Part shown: in pieces, positions 25,663-33,888 of the stretch
Layout: every line of letters begins with the position of its first letter
Position numbering within the stretch: the stretch's first letter is position 1
Assembly: GCF_020171285.1 (NCBI RefSeq)
Contig: NZ_JAIUZI010000001.1
Location: forward strand, 434,001-498,000
Reading direction: 5' to 3'
DNA: 64,000 nucleotides
Source: Seohaeicola saemankumensis
GTDB lineage: Bacteria; Pseudomonadota; Alphaproteobacteria; Rhodobacterales; Rhodobacteraceae
Translations under genes and position numbers: made by a program
Notes under the pieces: model-generated
Told to the model about the DNA's origin: nothing
The model's input: only the letters and a program-made list of their open reading frames with translations
Database searches by the model: none

Positions 25663-26320
25663 TCAGCGCCTCCAGAATCTTGGTGGTGGACGCGGCCCAG
25701 CCGACGATGCCGCCTTGGGCGGTAATCATCTCGATCGCGGCCTGTTTGAACTGTGGGAAATAGCTTTCTGTGGCGTCGGTGGCGAGCAGGGCATCGTAGC
25801 CTCTGTCGTTGGCCTCGCGCATGGTGGTCTGGACGCAGACCTCGGTGGTGACACCGGCAAAGACCAACTGTTTCAGTCCCTTGTCGCGCAGGACCGCGCC
25901 GAAATCGGTGCCGTAGAACGCGCCTTTGCCGGGCTTGTCGATAACGATCTCGCCTGCGATCGGGCAAAGCTCGGGAATGATCTCGACTCCCGGCTCGCCG
26001 GCAATCAGGATGCGGCCCATCGGCCCCGGGTCACCGATACGCAAGCTGGGCGCGCCCCGGTTGCATTTGGCCGGCGGCAGATCCGACAGGTCGGGCTTGT
26101 GGCATTCGCGGGTGTGGATCACGGGCAGTCCGGCGGCGCGGAAACCCGCGATCAGCTGCGCCGTAGTCGGGATGATCGCACGCAACAGGCTGACATCATT
26201 GCCCAGCGTTGCGCCAAAGCCGCCCGGTTCCATGAAGTCGCGCTGCATGTCGATCACCACGAGGCCCAGCGTTGCGGGATCAAAGGGGAAGTCAAAGGGA
26301 TCTGCCTTGATCACGGCCAT
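25655..26320 (-). CDS. Isochorismatase-like cysteine hydrolase (BiuH-related amidohydrolase)
   Basis: 221 residues. The Asp-Lys-Cys triad is in place: Asp24 in VVIDMQRDF, Lys129 in [15 protein letters not shown], Cys162 in [19 protein letters not shown], with the usual cis-peptide Val-Thr just before. It is a distinct paralogue of the BiuH encoded two genes upstream, sharing the HTRE-HKPDL and IIPEL segments but differing at the pocket ([14 protein letters not shown] against [15 protein letters not shown]). Possible substrates are triuret, a ureido acid or another carbamoyl compound; triuret hydrolases are known in this superfamily. The start ATG overlaps the stop of the ABC ATPase by one base. 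Confidence 0.85.
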   Translation of the reverse strand: MAVIKADPFDFPFDPATLGLVVIDMQRDFMEPGGFGATLGNDVSLLRAIIPTTAQLIAGFRAAGLPVIHTRECHKPDLSDLPPAKCNRGAPSLRIGDPGPMGRILIAGEPGVEIIPELCPIAGEIVIDKPGKGAFYGTDFGAVLRDKGLKQLVFAGVTTEVCVQTTMREANDRGYDALLATDATESYFPQFKQAAIEMITAQGGIVGWAASTTKILEALNA

Positions 26321-27852
26321 CAGGCGTGCCCCGCCATGTAAGAGCCGATTTCGGCCGTATTGGCAGCGGCGGCCGAAGTCTCAAAAGCGATGCGCCCCTC
26401 GCTCATCACCACGATCCGGTCGGAAAGTTCCAGGATTTCGTCGAGGTCTTCGGAAATCAGCAACACAGCGACGCCACTGTTACGCGCCTCGATCAGGCGG
26501 TCGCGGATGGCGGCCACGGCGGCGAAGTCGAGCCCGAAACAGGGGTTTGCCACCACCAGTAGATCGACATCCCCGGTCAGTTCACGCGCGAGCACGGCGC
26601 GCTGAACGTTGCCGCCGGACAGGGCCGAGATCGGGCTGTGCGGAGAGGTTGTCTTGACCTTGAACTCGGCAATTCGGCTGGCGGCGTTGTCCAGGATTGC
26701 GCGGCTGTTCTTCCAGATCCGAGGCTTGCCATCTGTCCCGATGTCGAACAGGCGGAAGGCAAGGTTTTCGGCCACGCTCATCCGTGGAGCGCAGGCGTTG
26801 TACAGCGGTTCTTCGGGCAGATAGCGCACGCGCAGATCACGGGCTTCGCGACGGGTCGCGTGGTAGGGGGCATCCTTGACCGATATGGTGCCGCCAGTGA
26901 GGCGACGCTGGCCGGTCAGGATTTCCATCAGTTCGGTCTGGCCGTTGCCGGACACGCCCGCAACGCCCAGGATCTCGCCCGCGCGGACCTGAAGATCGTC
27001 AATGGCGATGGATTTCAACCCGGACCGGTCACTGGCTTGAACCGCATGCAGGGCCAGCACGGTTTCGCCGTTTGTCAGGGTGCGTGACAGTTCGCGGCGC
27101 TCGGTCTCTTCGCCCATCATCATGCGGGCCATATCGGCATGGGTCAGATCGCTGACCGCACCGCCGCCGGCCAGCTTGCCACGGCGCAGAACCGACACAT
27201 CGTCGGCAAACTGGGTGACTTCGCGAAACTTGTGGCTGATCATCAAGACCGAGATTTGGCCGGCAGAACACAGGCCCCTGACATGGCCCAGCACCTCGTC
27301 CGCCTCGGCCGGGGTCAGGACGCTGGTGGGTTCGTCAAGGATCAGGAATCGGCTGCCAAGGTAGAGCTGTTTGAGGATTTCCAGTTTCTGCTTTTCACCC
27401 GCCGACAGGCGATTGACGGGCTGGTCAAGCGGCACGCGAAACGGCATCCGGTCCAAAAAGCCGTCAAGCCGCGCGCGTTCCTGCCGCCAGGGGATCACAC
27501 CGGGCGCGTCGGCGCGGCTGATCACCAGGTTTTCCGCCCCGGTCAGCGACGGGACCAGGGTGAAATGCTGATAGACCATCCCAAGGCCCAGCTTCTGCGC
27601 ATCCACCGGGTCCTTGATCCGCGCGTCGTGTCCGTCCACCAGAACGCCGCCCGATGTGGCGTGATAGAACCCCATAATGCATTTCACCAGTGTCGACTTA
27701 CCGGCCCCGTTTTCACCAAGAAGAGCATGGAATGTGCCGGGGCGGATGTTGATCGTCACCGCGTCCAGCGCGGTGAAATCGCCGAACCGCATGGTCATCG
27801 ACACGGCTTCAACACCGATTGCGCCTGTGGGCAGGGCGGGTTCGTGGCTCAT
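26320..27852 (-). CDS. BMP-type ABC importer, double ATPase subunit
   Basis: 510 residues with two fused nucleotide-binding domains, as in sugar and nucleoside (YufO-type) importers. Domain 1: Walker [11 protein letters not shown], signature [10 protein letters not shown], Walker [12 protein letters not shown]. Domain 2: GVSGNGQTE in place of a full Walker A, signature [10 protein letters not shown] and a degenerate Walker B ([12 protein letters not shown]) lacking the catalytic Glu. This asymmetry is normal for the family, so only one site hydrolyses ATP efficiently. Works with the two permeases and BMP binding protein of the same operon. Overlaps biuH by 4 bp. Confidence 0.92.
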   Translation of the reverse strand: MSHEPALPTGAIGVEAVSMTMRFGDFTALDAVTINIRPGTFHALLGENGAGKSTLVKCIMGFYHATSGGVLVDGHDARIKDPVDAQKLGLGMVYQHFTLVPSLTGAENLVISRADAPGVIPWRQERARLDGFLDRMPFRVPLDQPVNRLSAGEKQKLEILKQLYLGSRFLILDEPTSVLTPAEADEVLGHVRGLCSAGQISVLMISHKFREVTQFADDVSVLRRGKLAGGGAVSDLTHADMARMMMGEETERRELSRTLTNGETVLALHAVQASDRSGLKSIAIDDLQVRAGEILGVAGVSGNGQTELMEILTGQRRLTGGTISVKDAPYHATRREARDLRVRYLPEEPLYNACAPRMSVAENLAFRLFDIGTDGKPRIWKNSRAILDNAASRIAEFKVKTTSPHSPISALSGGNVQRAVLARELTGDVDLLVVANPCFGLDFAAVAAIRDRLIEARNSGVAVLLISEDLDEILELSDRIVVMSEGRIAFETSAAAANTAEIGSYMAGHA

Positions 27853-28526
27853 GGCAGCTGCGCGATCAATTTTGCGCTGTCACTGACCGAACCAAAGACA
27901 CCGCCCTGCATCTTGACCATCTTGATGGCGGCGTCGTGGTTGCCCTTGTCGGTGGCGCCGCAGCAGTCTTCGGCCAGCAAGCATTCGAATCCCCTGTCGT
28001 TGGCCTCGCGCATTGTCGTATGGACGCAGACATCGGTGGTGATGCCGGTCAGGATGATGTTTTCGATGCCCCGCGTACGCAGCAAAAGTTCCAGATCGGT
28101 GGCGCAAAAGCTGCCCTTGCCGGGCTTGTCAATGATCGGCTCGCCCTCTTGCGGGTAGAGTTCTGGGATGATGTCCCAGCCCGGTTCGCCGCGGATCAGG
28201 ATCTTGCCGCAGGGTCCGGCATCACCGATGCCCGCGCCGATCTGTTGCGATCGCCAGCGTTTGTTGGGTGGCAGGTCGGCCAGATCCGGGCGGTGACCTT
28301 CGCGGGTGTGGATGATCAGGTAGCCCTTGGCGCGCATGTCCGCCATCAGCGCCTTGATCGGTTCGATCGGGGCCTGGGTCAGTGACAGGTCATAACCCAT
28401 CGCATCGACATAGCCGCCTTTGCCGCAGAAATCGGTCTGCATGTCGATCACGATCAGCGCGGTGTTGTCGGGACGCAGATCGCCGTTATAGGGCCATTTG
28501 TAGGGGGCGGCGTCGATGTAGGTCAT
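27849..28526 (-). CDS. biuH: Biuret hydrolase
   Basis: 225-residue isochorismatase-superfamily amidase, biuret + water giving allophanate + ammonia. The catalytic triad is Asp28 ([10 protein letters not shown]), Lys134 ([16 protein letters not shown]) and Cys167 ([19 protein letters not shown]). Spacing is the same as the Asp36/Lys142/Cys175 triad I recall for Rhizobium leguminosarum BiuH, shifted by eight. The signature segments [20 protein letters not shown] and [18 protein letters not shown] are very close to that enzyme. The product allophanate is the substrate of AtzF in the divergent operon. Overlaps amiF by 4 bp and the ATPase gene by 4 bp. Confidence 0.85.
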   Translation of the reverse strand: MTYIDAAPYKWPYNGDLRPDNTALIVIDMQTDFCGKGGYVDAMGYDLSLTQAPIEPIKALMADMRAKGYLIIHTREGHRPDLADLPPNKRWRSQQIGAGIGDAGPCGKILIRGEPGWDIIPELYPQEGEPIIDKPGKGSFCATDLELLLRTRGIENIILTGITTDVCVHTTMREANDRGFECLLAEDCCGATDKGNHDAAIKMVKMQGGVFGSVSDSAKLIAQLP

Positions 28527-29539
28527 TCCGCGGCCTCCTGTTTTGTCTCGCCGTACAGGCGGGTGGGCGCGTCAAAGCCGAAACCGGTGCCATCGGTGGT
28601 CTTGACCTCATCCTCCCACGGCAGGCGGTACTGACCGGTGGCCAGATCGGTCATGTAGGTGTAGGGGCAGTCGCCCGCGCCACCCTTGACCGCGACATAG
28701 CCTCGGTGGCCGAACTGGTAGATGTTGTTTTCAACGCCCCAGCCGGCACGCGCTTCGCGGATCAGGTCGGGGCGGATTTCGGCGGTGATGATTTCATCCG
28801 CACGACCAGAGGTCCCATGCGCGATGATCGAGCCGTCGAAATTGCAGATCATGCCTTCGCCCATGCTGTCAAAGGTACCGTCGCTGCCGCACATGCAGAC
28901 ATTGGCGGTGGCCATCAGGTTGGTAAAGGCGTTGGTCTGGTTGGTGAACCGCCAGGCGTCGCGCACCGGCGCGGTATAGCCTGCGGTGCGGATCATGATC
29001 TCGGCCCCCTTGTAGGCGCATTCGCGCGCCATCTCGGGGAACATGCCGTCGTGGCAGATGATCAACGCGATTTTCGACCCGTTTGGCCCGTCGCAGACCG
29101 GGATGCCCTGATTGCCCGGTTCCCACGGTTCGACCGGAACCCAGGGGTGCATCTTGCGGTAGTAGAGCTGGATTTCGCCCTGATCGTCAATGATCAGGCC
29201 CGAGTTATAGGGCATACCGCCGGGGTTCAGCTCCATGATGGAGAAACAGCCCCAGATTTCATGCTCGATACAAGCGGCTTTGAATGCGGCGACCTCGGGT
29301 CCGTCGAGCGTGCACATGATCTCGGGGTTGATGTCCATGCTCAGCCCGTGCAGCGCGTATTCAGGAAAGATTACCAGGTCCATGGTGGCCATGTTGCGCC
29401 GAGCCTTGCCGACCAGTTCGACGATACGCGCAGTCTGCGCTGCAAGGTCCACCTTGGTCTTGGTGTCCGGCAGTTGCAACTGCACCAGACCGATCACCAC
29501 GCCATGTTCCGATTTGTTGAGACCGCCAAGGCCGTTCAT
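28523..29539 (-). CDS. amiF: Formamidase
   Basis: 338-residue nitrilase-superfamily enzyme splitting formamide to formate and ammonia. The Glu-Lys-Cys triad is Glu60 ([11 protein letters not shown]), Lys129 ([14 protein letters not shown]) and Cys162 ([11 protein letters not shown]). Segments [23 protein letters not shown]-like [26 protein letters not shown] and the C-terminal Y...[10 protein letters not shown] are diagnostic of AmiF, as in Helicobacter pylori, and separate it from aliphatic amidase AmiE. Encoded between the permease genes and biuH with a 4-bp overlap, so it is part of the same transcription unit. Why formamide would arise alongside biuret is not obvious. Confidence 0.9.
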   Translation of the reverse strand: MNGLGGLNKSEHGVVIGLVQLQLPDTKTKVDLAAQTARIVELVGKARRNMATMDLVIFPEYALHGLSMDINPEIMCTLDGPEVAAFKAACIEHEIWGCFSIMELNPGGMPYNSGLIIDDQGEIQLYYRKMHPWVPVEPWEPGNQGIPVCDGPNGSKIALIICHDGMFPEMARECAYKGAEIMIRTAGYTAPVRDAWRFTNQTNAFTNLMATANVCMCGSDGTFDSMGEGMICNFDGSIIAHGTSGRADEIITAEIRPDLIREARAGWGVENNIYQFGHRGYVAVKGGAGDCPYTYMTDLATGQYRLPWEDEVKTTDGTGFGFDAPTRLYGETKQEAAE

Positions 29540-29549
29540 GCGGAGACTC

Positions 29550-30470
29550 CTATTTGGTTATGCTCAACTCACCCGGGGCGCCGTGCAGCGCCTTGTCCGG
29601 GGAGGATGTGAGGATCAAAAGCGCCAGCGTCAGCACATAAGGTGCCGCGAAGAACAGGTAATAGCCGCTGGAAACGCCAACCGATTGCAAGGCCGGGCCA
29701 AGAGCGCCTGCACCGCCAAACAGCAGCGCGGCCCAGAAGCAGTTGATCGGGTTCCAGCGTGCAAAGATCACCAGCGCAACCGCCATAAGGCCCTGCCCCG
29801 AAGAGATACCTTCGTTCCAGCTGCCGGGGTAGTAGAGCGACAGGTAGGCGCCGCCAATCCCAGCCAATGCGCCGCCGGCTGCTGTGGCCAGCAATCGCAC
29901 GGTATCCGGGTTCAGCCCGATGGCGCGGGCGGCGTCGGTGCTGTCGCCGACGACGCGGATGGTCAGGCCGATGCGGGTGGCGCGGAACATCCAGTGCAGC
30001 GCCAGCGCCAGAAGCCCGCCGACGATGAACAGGGCGTTGACCTGTAGCGCCGCCTGCACCTGCGGGATGTCCGACCACCACCCCAGCGGGATCGCGGGCA
30101 GGTCCGGGGCGACCGGCTGGATAAACGGCTTGCCAAAGTAGAAGGCCAGGCCCATGCCCAAGAGCATCATGGCAATGCCGATGGCGATGTCGTTGACCCC
30201 GCGAAACTTGCAAATCCAGCCGTGAAAGAGGCCAAAAACCGCGCCGGCCAGCGCCGCGGCCAGCACCCCCAGCCAGGGCGAGCCGGACTGATAGGCCACG
30301 GCGTAGCCGGTCATTGCGCCGAAGACGAGCGTGCCCTCCAGTCCAAGGTTGATACGACCCGAGCGCTCGGTCAGGCATTCGCCCAGCGATACAAACAGAA
30401 ACGGCGTCGACACCCGGATCGCACCGCCGAGGATCGCAAGTGGAACCCCCCAAAGGCCGATATCGGTCAT
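29550..30470 (-). CDS. BMP-type ABC importer permease (second)
   Basis: 306 residues, BPD_transp_2 family, with about eight to ten hydrophobic segments. GECLTERSGRINLGLEGTLVFGAMTGY near the N-terminus is typical of the YufQ/NupQ-like permease, and VVGDSTDAARAIGLNPD is the cytoplasmic coupling loop that touches the ATPase. Forms the channel with the next permease. Lies 10 bp upstream of amiF and overlaps the other permease gene by 4 bp. Substrate class of the family is purine nucleosides, purines and similar small heterocycles. Confidence 0.9.
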   Translation of the reverse strand: MTDIGLWGVPLAILGGAIRVSTPFLFVSLGECLTERSGRINLGLEGTLVFGAMTGYAVAYQSGSPWLGVLAAALAGAVFGLFHGWICKFRGVNDIAIGIAMMLLGMGLAFYFGKPFIQPVAPDLPAIPLGWWSDIPQVQAALQVNALFIVGGLLALALHWMFRATRIGLTIRVVGDSTDAARAIGLNPDTVRLLATAAGGALAGIGGAYLSLYYPGSWNEGISSGQGLMAVALVIFARWNPINCFWAALLFGGAGALGPALQSVGVSSGYYLFFAAPYVLTLALLILTSSPDKALHGAPGELSITK

Positions 30471-31573
30471 GCACGGGTCTCCCAGAAACGAGGGTTGAAG
30501 ACCGGCAGGCGGCCGTAAAGGGTTTCGCTGAGCAGAATGACCACGAACACGATGCCTTCCATCACCAGGATGGTGGCGTCTGGCAAATCCATACGGCGTT
30601 GGATCAGGCCTGAGGAGGCCTCGAACCCGGCCAGCAGCGTTGCCACCGGGATGATTGCCAGCGGGTTGTGGCGGGCTAGAAAGGCCACCAGAATACCGGT
30701 GTAACCGTAGCCTGCGACCAGCGAAGCATTGGCCGCGCCATGGATCGCGGTGACCTCAAAGAACCCGGCCAACCCGGCAAAGGCACCGCCCAGCGCCGTA
30801 AAGCCGATCACCAGCTTGCCCACCGGCAACCCCTGCACCTGCGCGGCGCGGATGTTGTCGCCGGCGATACGGGCAGCAAAACCAAGCGTGGTTCGGTCCA
30901 TGAGTAGCCAGCTGATCACGCAGGCCAAAACGCCAAAGGCAAACCCCCAATGCACCTCGACTCCGATCGGCATGTCACCGACGCGCAAGGCATCGGTCAA
31001 CGGCGCGGTCGAGGGTTTATTGAGGCTCGCGGGATCACGAAACGGTCCTTCGACAAGGTGGTTCATAAGGGCGATGGCGATGTAAGCCATGAGCAGCGAC
31101 GCGATGGTTTCATTGACCCCGCGCCGAATGCGCAGCCATCCAACCGCGCCGATCCAGGCGCCGCCAACCAGCGCTGCGCCCGCAAACATGATGGGCAGCC
31201 CGATCAGGGGGGATGCACCGGCCATTGAGGCGCCCAATACGGCGGCGGCCAGCCCGCCGAGTGCAATCGCGCCTTCGCCGCCGATCACCACCAGGCCCAA
31301 CCGCGCGGGCAGCGCCACGCAGAGACCGGCAAACAGCAGCGGGGCCACACGCGACAGGGTGTTCTGCCAGGAAAAGGCTGTGCTGAACCCGGCCTTGTAA
31401 ATCAGCGCGTAGAATTCGATTGGGGATTTTCCCTGTGTCAGCAGGAACAGGGAAAATACGACAAGGCCACAGATCAGAGCGGCCAAGGGGATGGCAACAG
31501 CCTCCGCACGCGGCAGCCATTTGGCTAATGCCGGTCGGGGAATGCCGAGAGAGGCTGTTGCCGTGTCGTTCAT
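30467..31573 (-). CDS. BMP-type ABC importer permease (first)
   Basis: 368 residues, YufP/NupP-like BPD_transp_2 permease with about ten membrane segments. The conserved GLCVALPARLGLVVIGGEGA and RRGVNETIASLLMAYIA segments and the coupling loop IAGDNIRAAQVQGL are present. The N-terminal 20 residues are cytoplasmic. Its start lies 2 bp after the stop of the binding-protein gene. Partner of the permease encoded directly downstream. Confidence 0.9.
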   Translation of the reverse strand: MNDTATASLGIPRPALAKWLPRAEAVAIPLAALICGLVVFSLFLLTQGKSPIEFYALIYKAGFSTAFSWQNTLSRVAPLLFAGLCVALPARLGLVVIGGEGAIALGGLAAAVLGASMAGASPLIGLPIMFAGAALVGGAWIGAVGWLRIRRGVNETIASLLMAYIAIALMNHLVEGPFRDPASLNKPSTAPLTDALRVGDMPIGVEVHWGFAFGVLACVISWLLMDRTTLGFAARIAGDNIRAAQVQGLPVGKLVIGFTALGGAFAGLAGFFEVTAIHGAANASLVAGYGYTGILVAFLARHNPLAIIPVATLLAGFEASSGLIQRRMDLPDATILVMEGIVFVVILLSETLYGRLPVFNPRFWETRA

Positions 31574-31575
31574 GA

Positions 31576-32700
31576 TCAGCTGGTCGACCCGATGACGCCT
31601 TCGACGAGGTAGCCCATGCTTTCGAGCGCCACGTCGCTTTCGACAAAGGCTTCGCCCTCGGCGGCGATCATGTTGCCTTTGTTGTCCTTCAGCGGGCCTT
31701 TGATCGCGGCGAACCCGCCCTTCATTATCTCGGCTTTGGTCGCCTCGAACTGGTTGCGGGCGGCATCAGACACGGCCGGGCCGAGCGGGCTCATCTTGAT
31801 GAAGCCGTCGGCAAGACCGCCGCGCACGAAGTTGTCGATCGGCTCGCCCGCCATGAACTTGGTGACCATGTCGGTATAGACCCCGGCCCAGTTCCACTCC
31901 GCTCCGGTCAGGTACATCTCGGGGGCCAGCGGCGACTGGTCCGCGTGGTAACCACAGATGTAAGCACCGCGCGCGGCGGCGGTTTCGGCAACCACCTTGG
32001 GTCCGTCGACGTGGCAGGTGATCACGTCACAGCCCTGGTCGGCCAGCGCGTTGGTGGCTTCGGCCTCTTTCACCGCCAGCGACCATTCGCCGGTAAAAAT
32101 CACCTGGCAGGTGATCGACGGGTCCACGGCGCGGGCGCCAAGGAGGAAGGAGTTGATGTTGTTCAGCACCTGCGGGATCGGCTTGGCCGCGACAAAACCG
32201 ATTTTCTTGGACTTGGTCGCATGTCCGGCGGCGATGCCGTTCAGGTACTGACCCATGCCGATGTAACCAAAATACGACCCGGCGTTCTTGGGATCGTCCG
32301 CGCCCCACAACCCACCGCAATGTTCGAAGCGCACATCGGGGAATTTTGGCGCCAGTTCCAGAATATGCGGGTTGTAGTAACCGAAGGAGGTCGGGAACAG
32401 CAGTGCCGCGCCATCGAAATTGATCATCGACTGCATGGTGTTCTGCACGTCGTTGGTTTCGGGCACGTTTTCTTCTTCGATGACGGTCACACCATCCATC
32501 GCCTTGACGGCTGCCGCGCCTTCGGCATGGGCCTGGTTGTAGCCAAAGTCGTCCTTGGGCCCGACATAGATGAAGCCGACGGTCAGCGAACCCGCGGCAT
32601 GCGCCTGACCGGGAAGCAACGACGGGGCCACGGCCGCGCCGCCAAAGGCGGCGGCGGTGCCCAGGAAATGACGGCGGGTGAGTGAGAGGCTAGGTTTCAC
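31576..32700 (-). CDS. BMP-family ABC transporter substrate-binding protein (Tat-type signal)
   Basis: 374 residues. The start is a GTG at 32700, with GGAG eight bases upstream; it opens with LSLTRRHFLGTAAAFGGAAV and an AHA cleavage site, a twin-arginine signal, so the protein is exported folded. The mature domain matches the Bmp/Med family (GFIYVGPKDDFGYNQAH, FGYIGMGQYLNGIAAGHATK, GWSL-like segments, YHADQSP), whose members bind nucleosides, purines and related compounds. First gene of the leftward operon of eight genes. The 143-bp gap to lysR contains a TGC-N7-GCA palindrome. Confidence 0.9.
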   Translation of the reverse strand: MKPSLSLTRRHFLGTAAAFGGAAVAPSLLPGQAHAAGSLTVGFIYVGPKDDFGYNQAHAEGAAAVKAMDGVTVIEEENVPETNDVQNTMQSMINFDGAALLFPTSFGYYNPHILELAPKFPDVRFEHCGGLWGADDPKNAGSYFGYIGMGQYLNGIAAGHATKSKKIGFVAAKPIPQVLNNINSFLLGARAVDPSITCQVIFTGEWSLAVKEAEATNALADQGCDVITCHVDGPKVVAETAAARGAYICGYHADQSPLAPEMYLTGAEWNWAGVYTDMVTKFMAGEPIDNFVRGGLADGFIKMSPLGPAVSDAARNQFEATKAEIMKGGFAAIKGPLKDNKGNMIAAEGEAFVESDVALESMGYLVEGVIGSTS

Positions 32701-32824
32701 GGTGTTCGCTCCTTTTCGCCAGACTGTTGCGCGCCGTTGCGCGGTGTCCAGACCGGGTTGCAATGACGACTCAGAGCGTAGGAGCGTTCAGCGGTTCTGT
32801 CTTATGCTGGATTTTTCCAGTATC

Positions 32825-32841
32825 GGTGCAAAAAATGCACC
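32825..32841. promoter_or_regulatory. LysR-type operator upstream of BMP/biuret operon
   Basis: A perfect 17-bp inverted repeat, GGTGCA-AAAAA-TGCACC, with the T-N11-A core TGCAAAAAATGCA at 32827-32839. It lies 2 bases beyond the lysR stop and about 125 bp upstream of the binding-protein start codon. A near-copy is found at 33776-33792 in the lysR/dpp gap. It could also act as a weak hairpin, but the second copy argues for an operator. Confidence 0.65.
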
Positions 32842-32843
32842 AC

Positions 32844-33746
32844 TCAGCCACCATGCAATTGAAGCGCCTGGTTCAGCTGCTGCACAAAACGGGCCGAGGC
32901 CACGGGAAGCGTGCGGCCGCGCAACTGACCCAGCAGAAGATTGCCCGGCTCGACGTCGCGCGACGACAACGGCCGGGCGACATAACCCTGTGATCCGCTC
33001 AAATCGAGGCCGATCGGAAACTGGAAGCTGATCGCGTTTTCGTGGATCACGTAGTGCCGCATAAAGTCGAAAGACTCGGATTCCACCAACGGTCGCAATC
33101 GGCCGTAAGTGGTTTTCTTTGCAGCCGAATCCAGCAGCACCCGCACCCCGTAATGGGCGCTTGGCGCGACATGGGGATGGGCCAGACAGTCGCGCAGGCG
33201 CAGTTCGGGCTGGGCGGCCAGCGGGTTATCAGGGCGCATCACCACATAGATCGGCTGGGTGATCGACAGGGTAACTTCGAAATCGACAAGGTGCCGGGGT
33301 TCGAACACCAGCGCAATGTCACTGGCAAATGTCGACAGCTCGCGTTCCGCCTCGAGCCGGTCGCGCACGTTGACGCCAAAGCTCACACCAGGGTGTTCGC
33401 TGCGGTACTGTGCGATCTGTTCGGGCAGGAAGTAAGGCAGCAGCGCCTGCGAACAGGCGATTGAGACATGCCCCCGGCGGATCCCGGACAAATCTGCCAC
33501 CTGCGATTGCAGGCGCACAAAATCTGAGCGCTGCGCCCGAATATGATGCAGCATCAGCTCACCCGCCGGATTCAGGCGCACGCCACGAGGCAGGCGTTCA
33601 AAGATTTCATAGCCAAAATCCTCTTCAAACCGGTTGATGCGCCGGTTCAGCGCCGAAGCCGTGATGTTCATATCCTCGGCCGCCTTGCGGATCGAACCGG
33701 CGCGGATCACCGCTTCGATGAACTGGAAATCCTTTAGATGGCGCAT
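32844..33746 (-). CDS. LysR-family regulator of the biuret/allophanate locus
   Basis: 300 residues. HTH at about 3-62: FQFIEAVIRAGSIRKAAEDM, ITASALNRRINRFEEDFG (ending in Arg-Arg-Ile rather than Ser-His-Gln); the effector domain starts near residue 90 with RRGHVSIACSQALLPYFLPE. Start at 33746 (MRHLKDF) fits the family; the longer frame to 33791 overlaps the upstream operator. Encoded between two operons that share its putative operator: the leftward BMP/amiF/biuH operon and the rightward dpp-type/atzF operon. The likely effector is a pathway substrate or intermediate, unknown. Confidence 0.88.
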   Translation of the reverse strand: MRHLKDFQFIEAVIRAGSIRKAAEDMNITASALNRRINRFEEDFGYEIFERLPRGVRLNPAGELMLHHIRAQRSDFVRLQSQVADLSGIRRGHVSIACSQALLPYFLPEQIAQYRSEHPGVSFGVNVRDRLEAERELSTFASDIALVFEPRHLVDFEVTLSITQPIYVVMRPDNPLAAQPELRLRDCLAHPHVAPSAHYGVRVLLDSAAKKTTYGRLRPLVESESFDFMRHYVIHENAISFQFPIGLDLSGSQGYVARPLSSRDVEPGNLLLGQLRGRTLPVASARFVQQLNQALQLHGG

Positions 33747-33775
33747 GCGAGGCTCCGTTTGCCGTGAAGACAGGC

Positions 33776-33792
33776 GATGCAAAAAACGCACC
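33776..33792. promoter_or_regulatory. LysR-type operator in lysR/dpp-atzF divergent promoter
   Basis: GATGCAAAAAACGCACC: core TGCAAAAAACGCA at 33778-33790 (T-N11-A), identical to the 32827-32839 core at 12 of 13 positions and over the 17-bp site at 15 of 17. It is centred about 38 bp upstream of the lysR start and 105 bp upstream of the binding-protein start on the other strand, where LysR-type autoregulation and divergent activation are usual. Confidence 0.65.
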
Positions 33793-33888
33793 GCTTTTGT
33801 GAATTCTTAGCATTTGTTCTGCCGGTGGGAAGCGCGGAAGCTGACCCGAGAGACATAACTCGGACAATCGAAACAGGGGACGCGCCAG

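Noticed and set aside
32701..32824. Guanidine or purine riboswitch in front of the BMP operon
   Set aside because: The 124-bp leader lacks a recognisable conserved aptamer motif; the palindromic operator is a better explanation for control.
32825..32841. Palindrome as a terminator of lysR
   Set aside because: The 6-bp stem is just past the lysR stop, but a near-identical copy lies upstream of lysR where no terminator is expected, so an operator is more likely.
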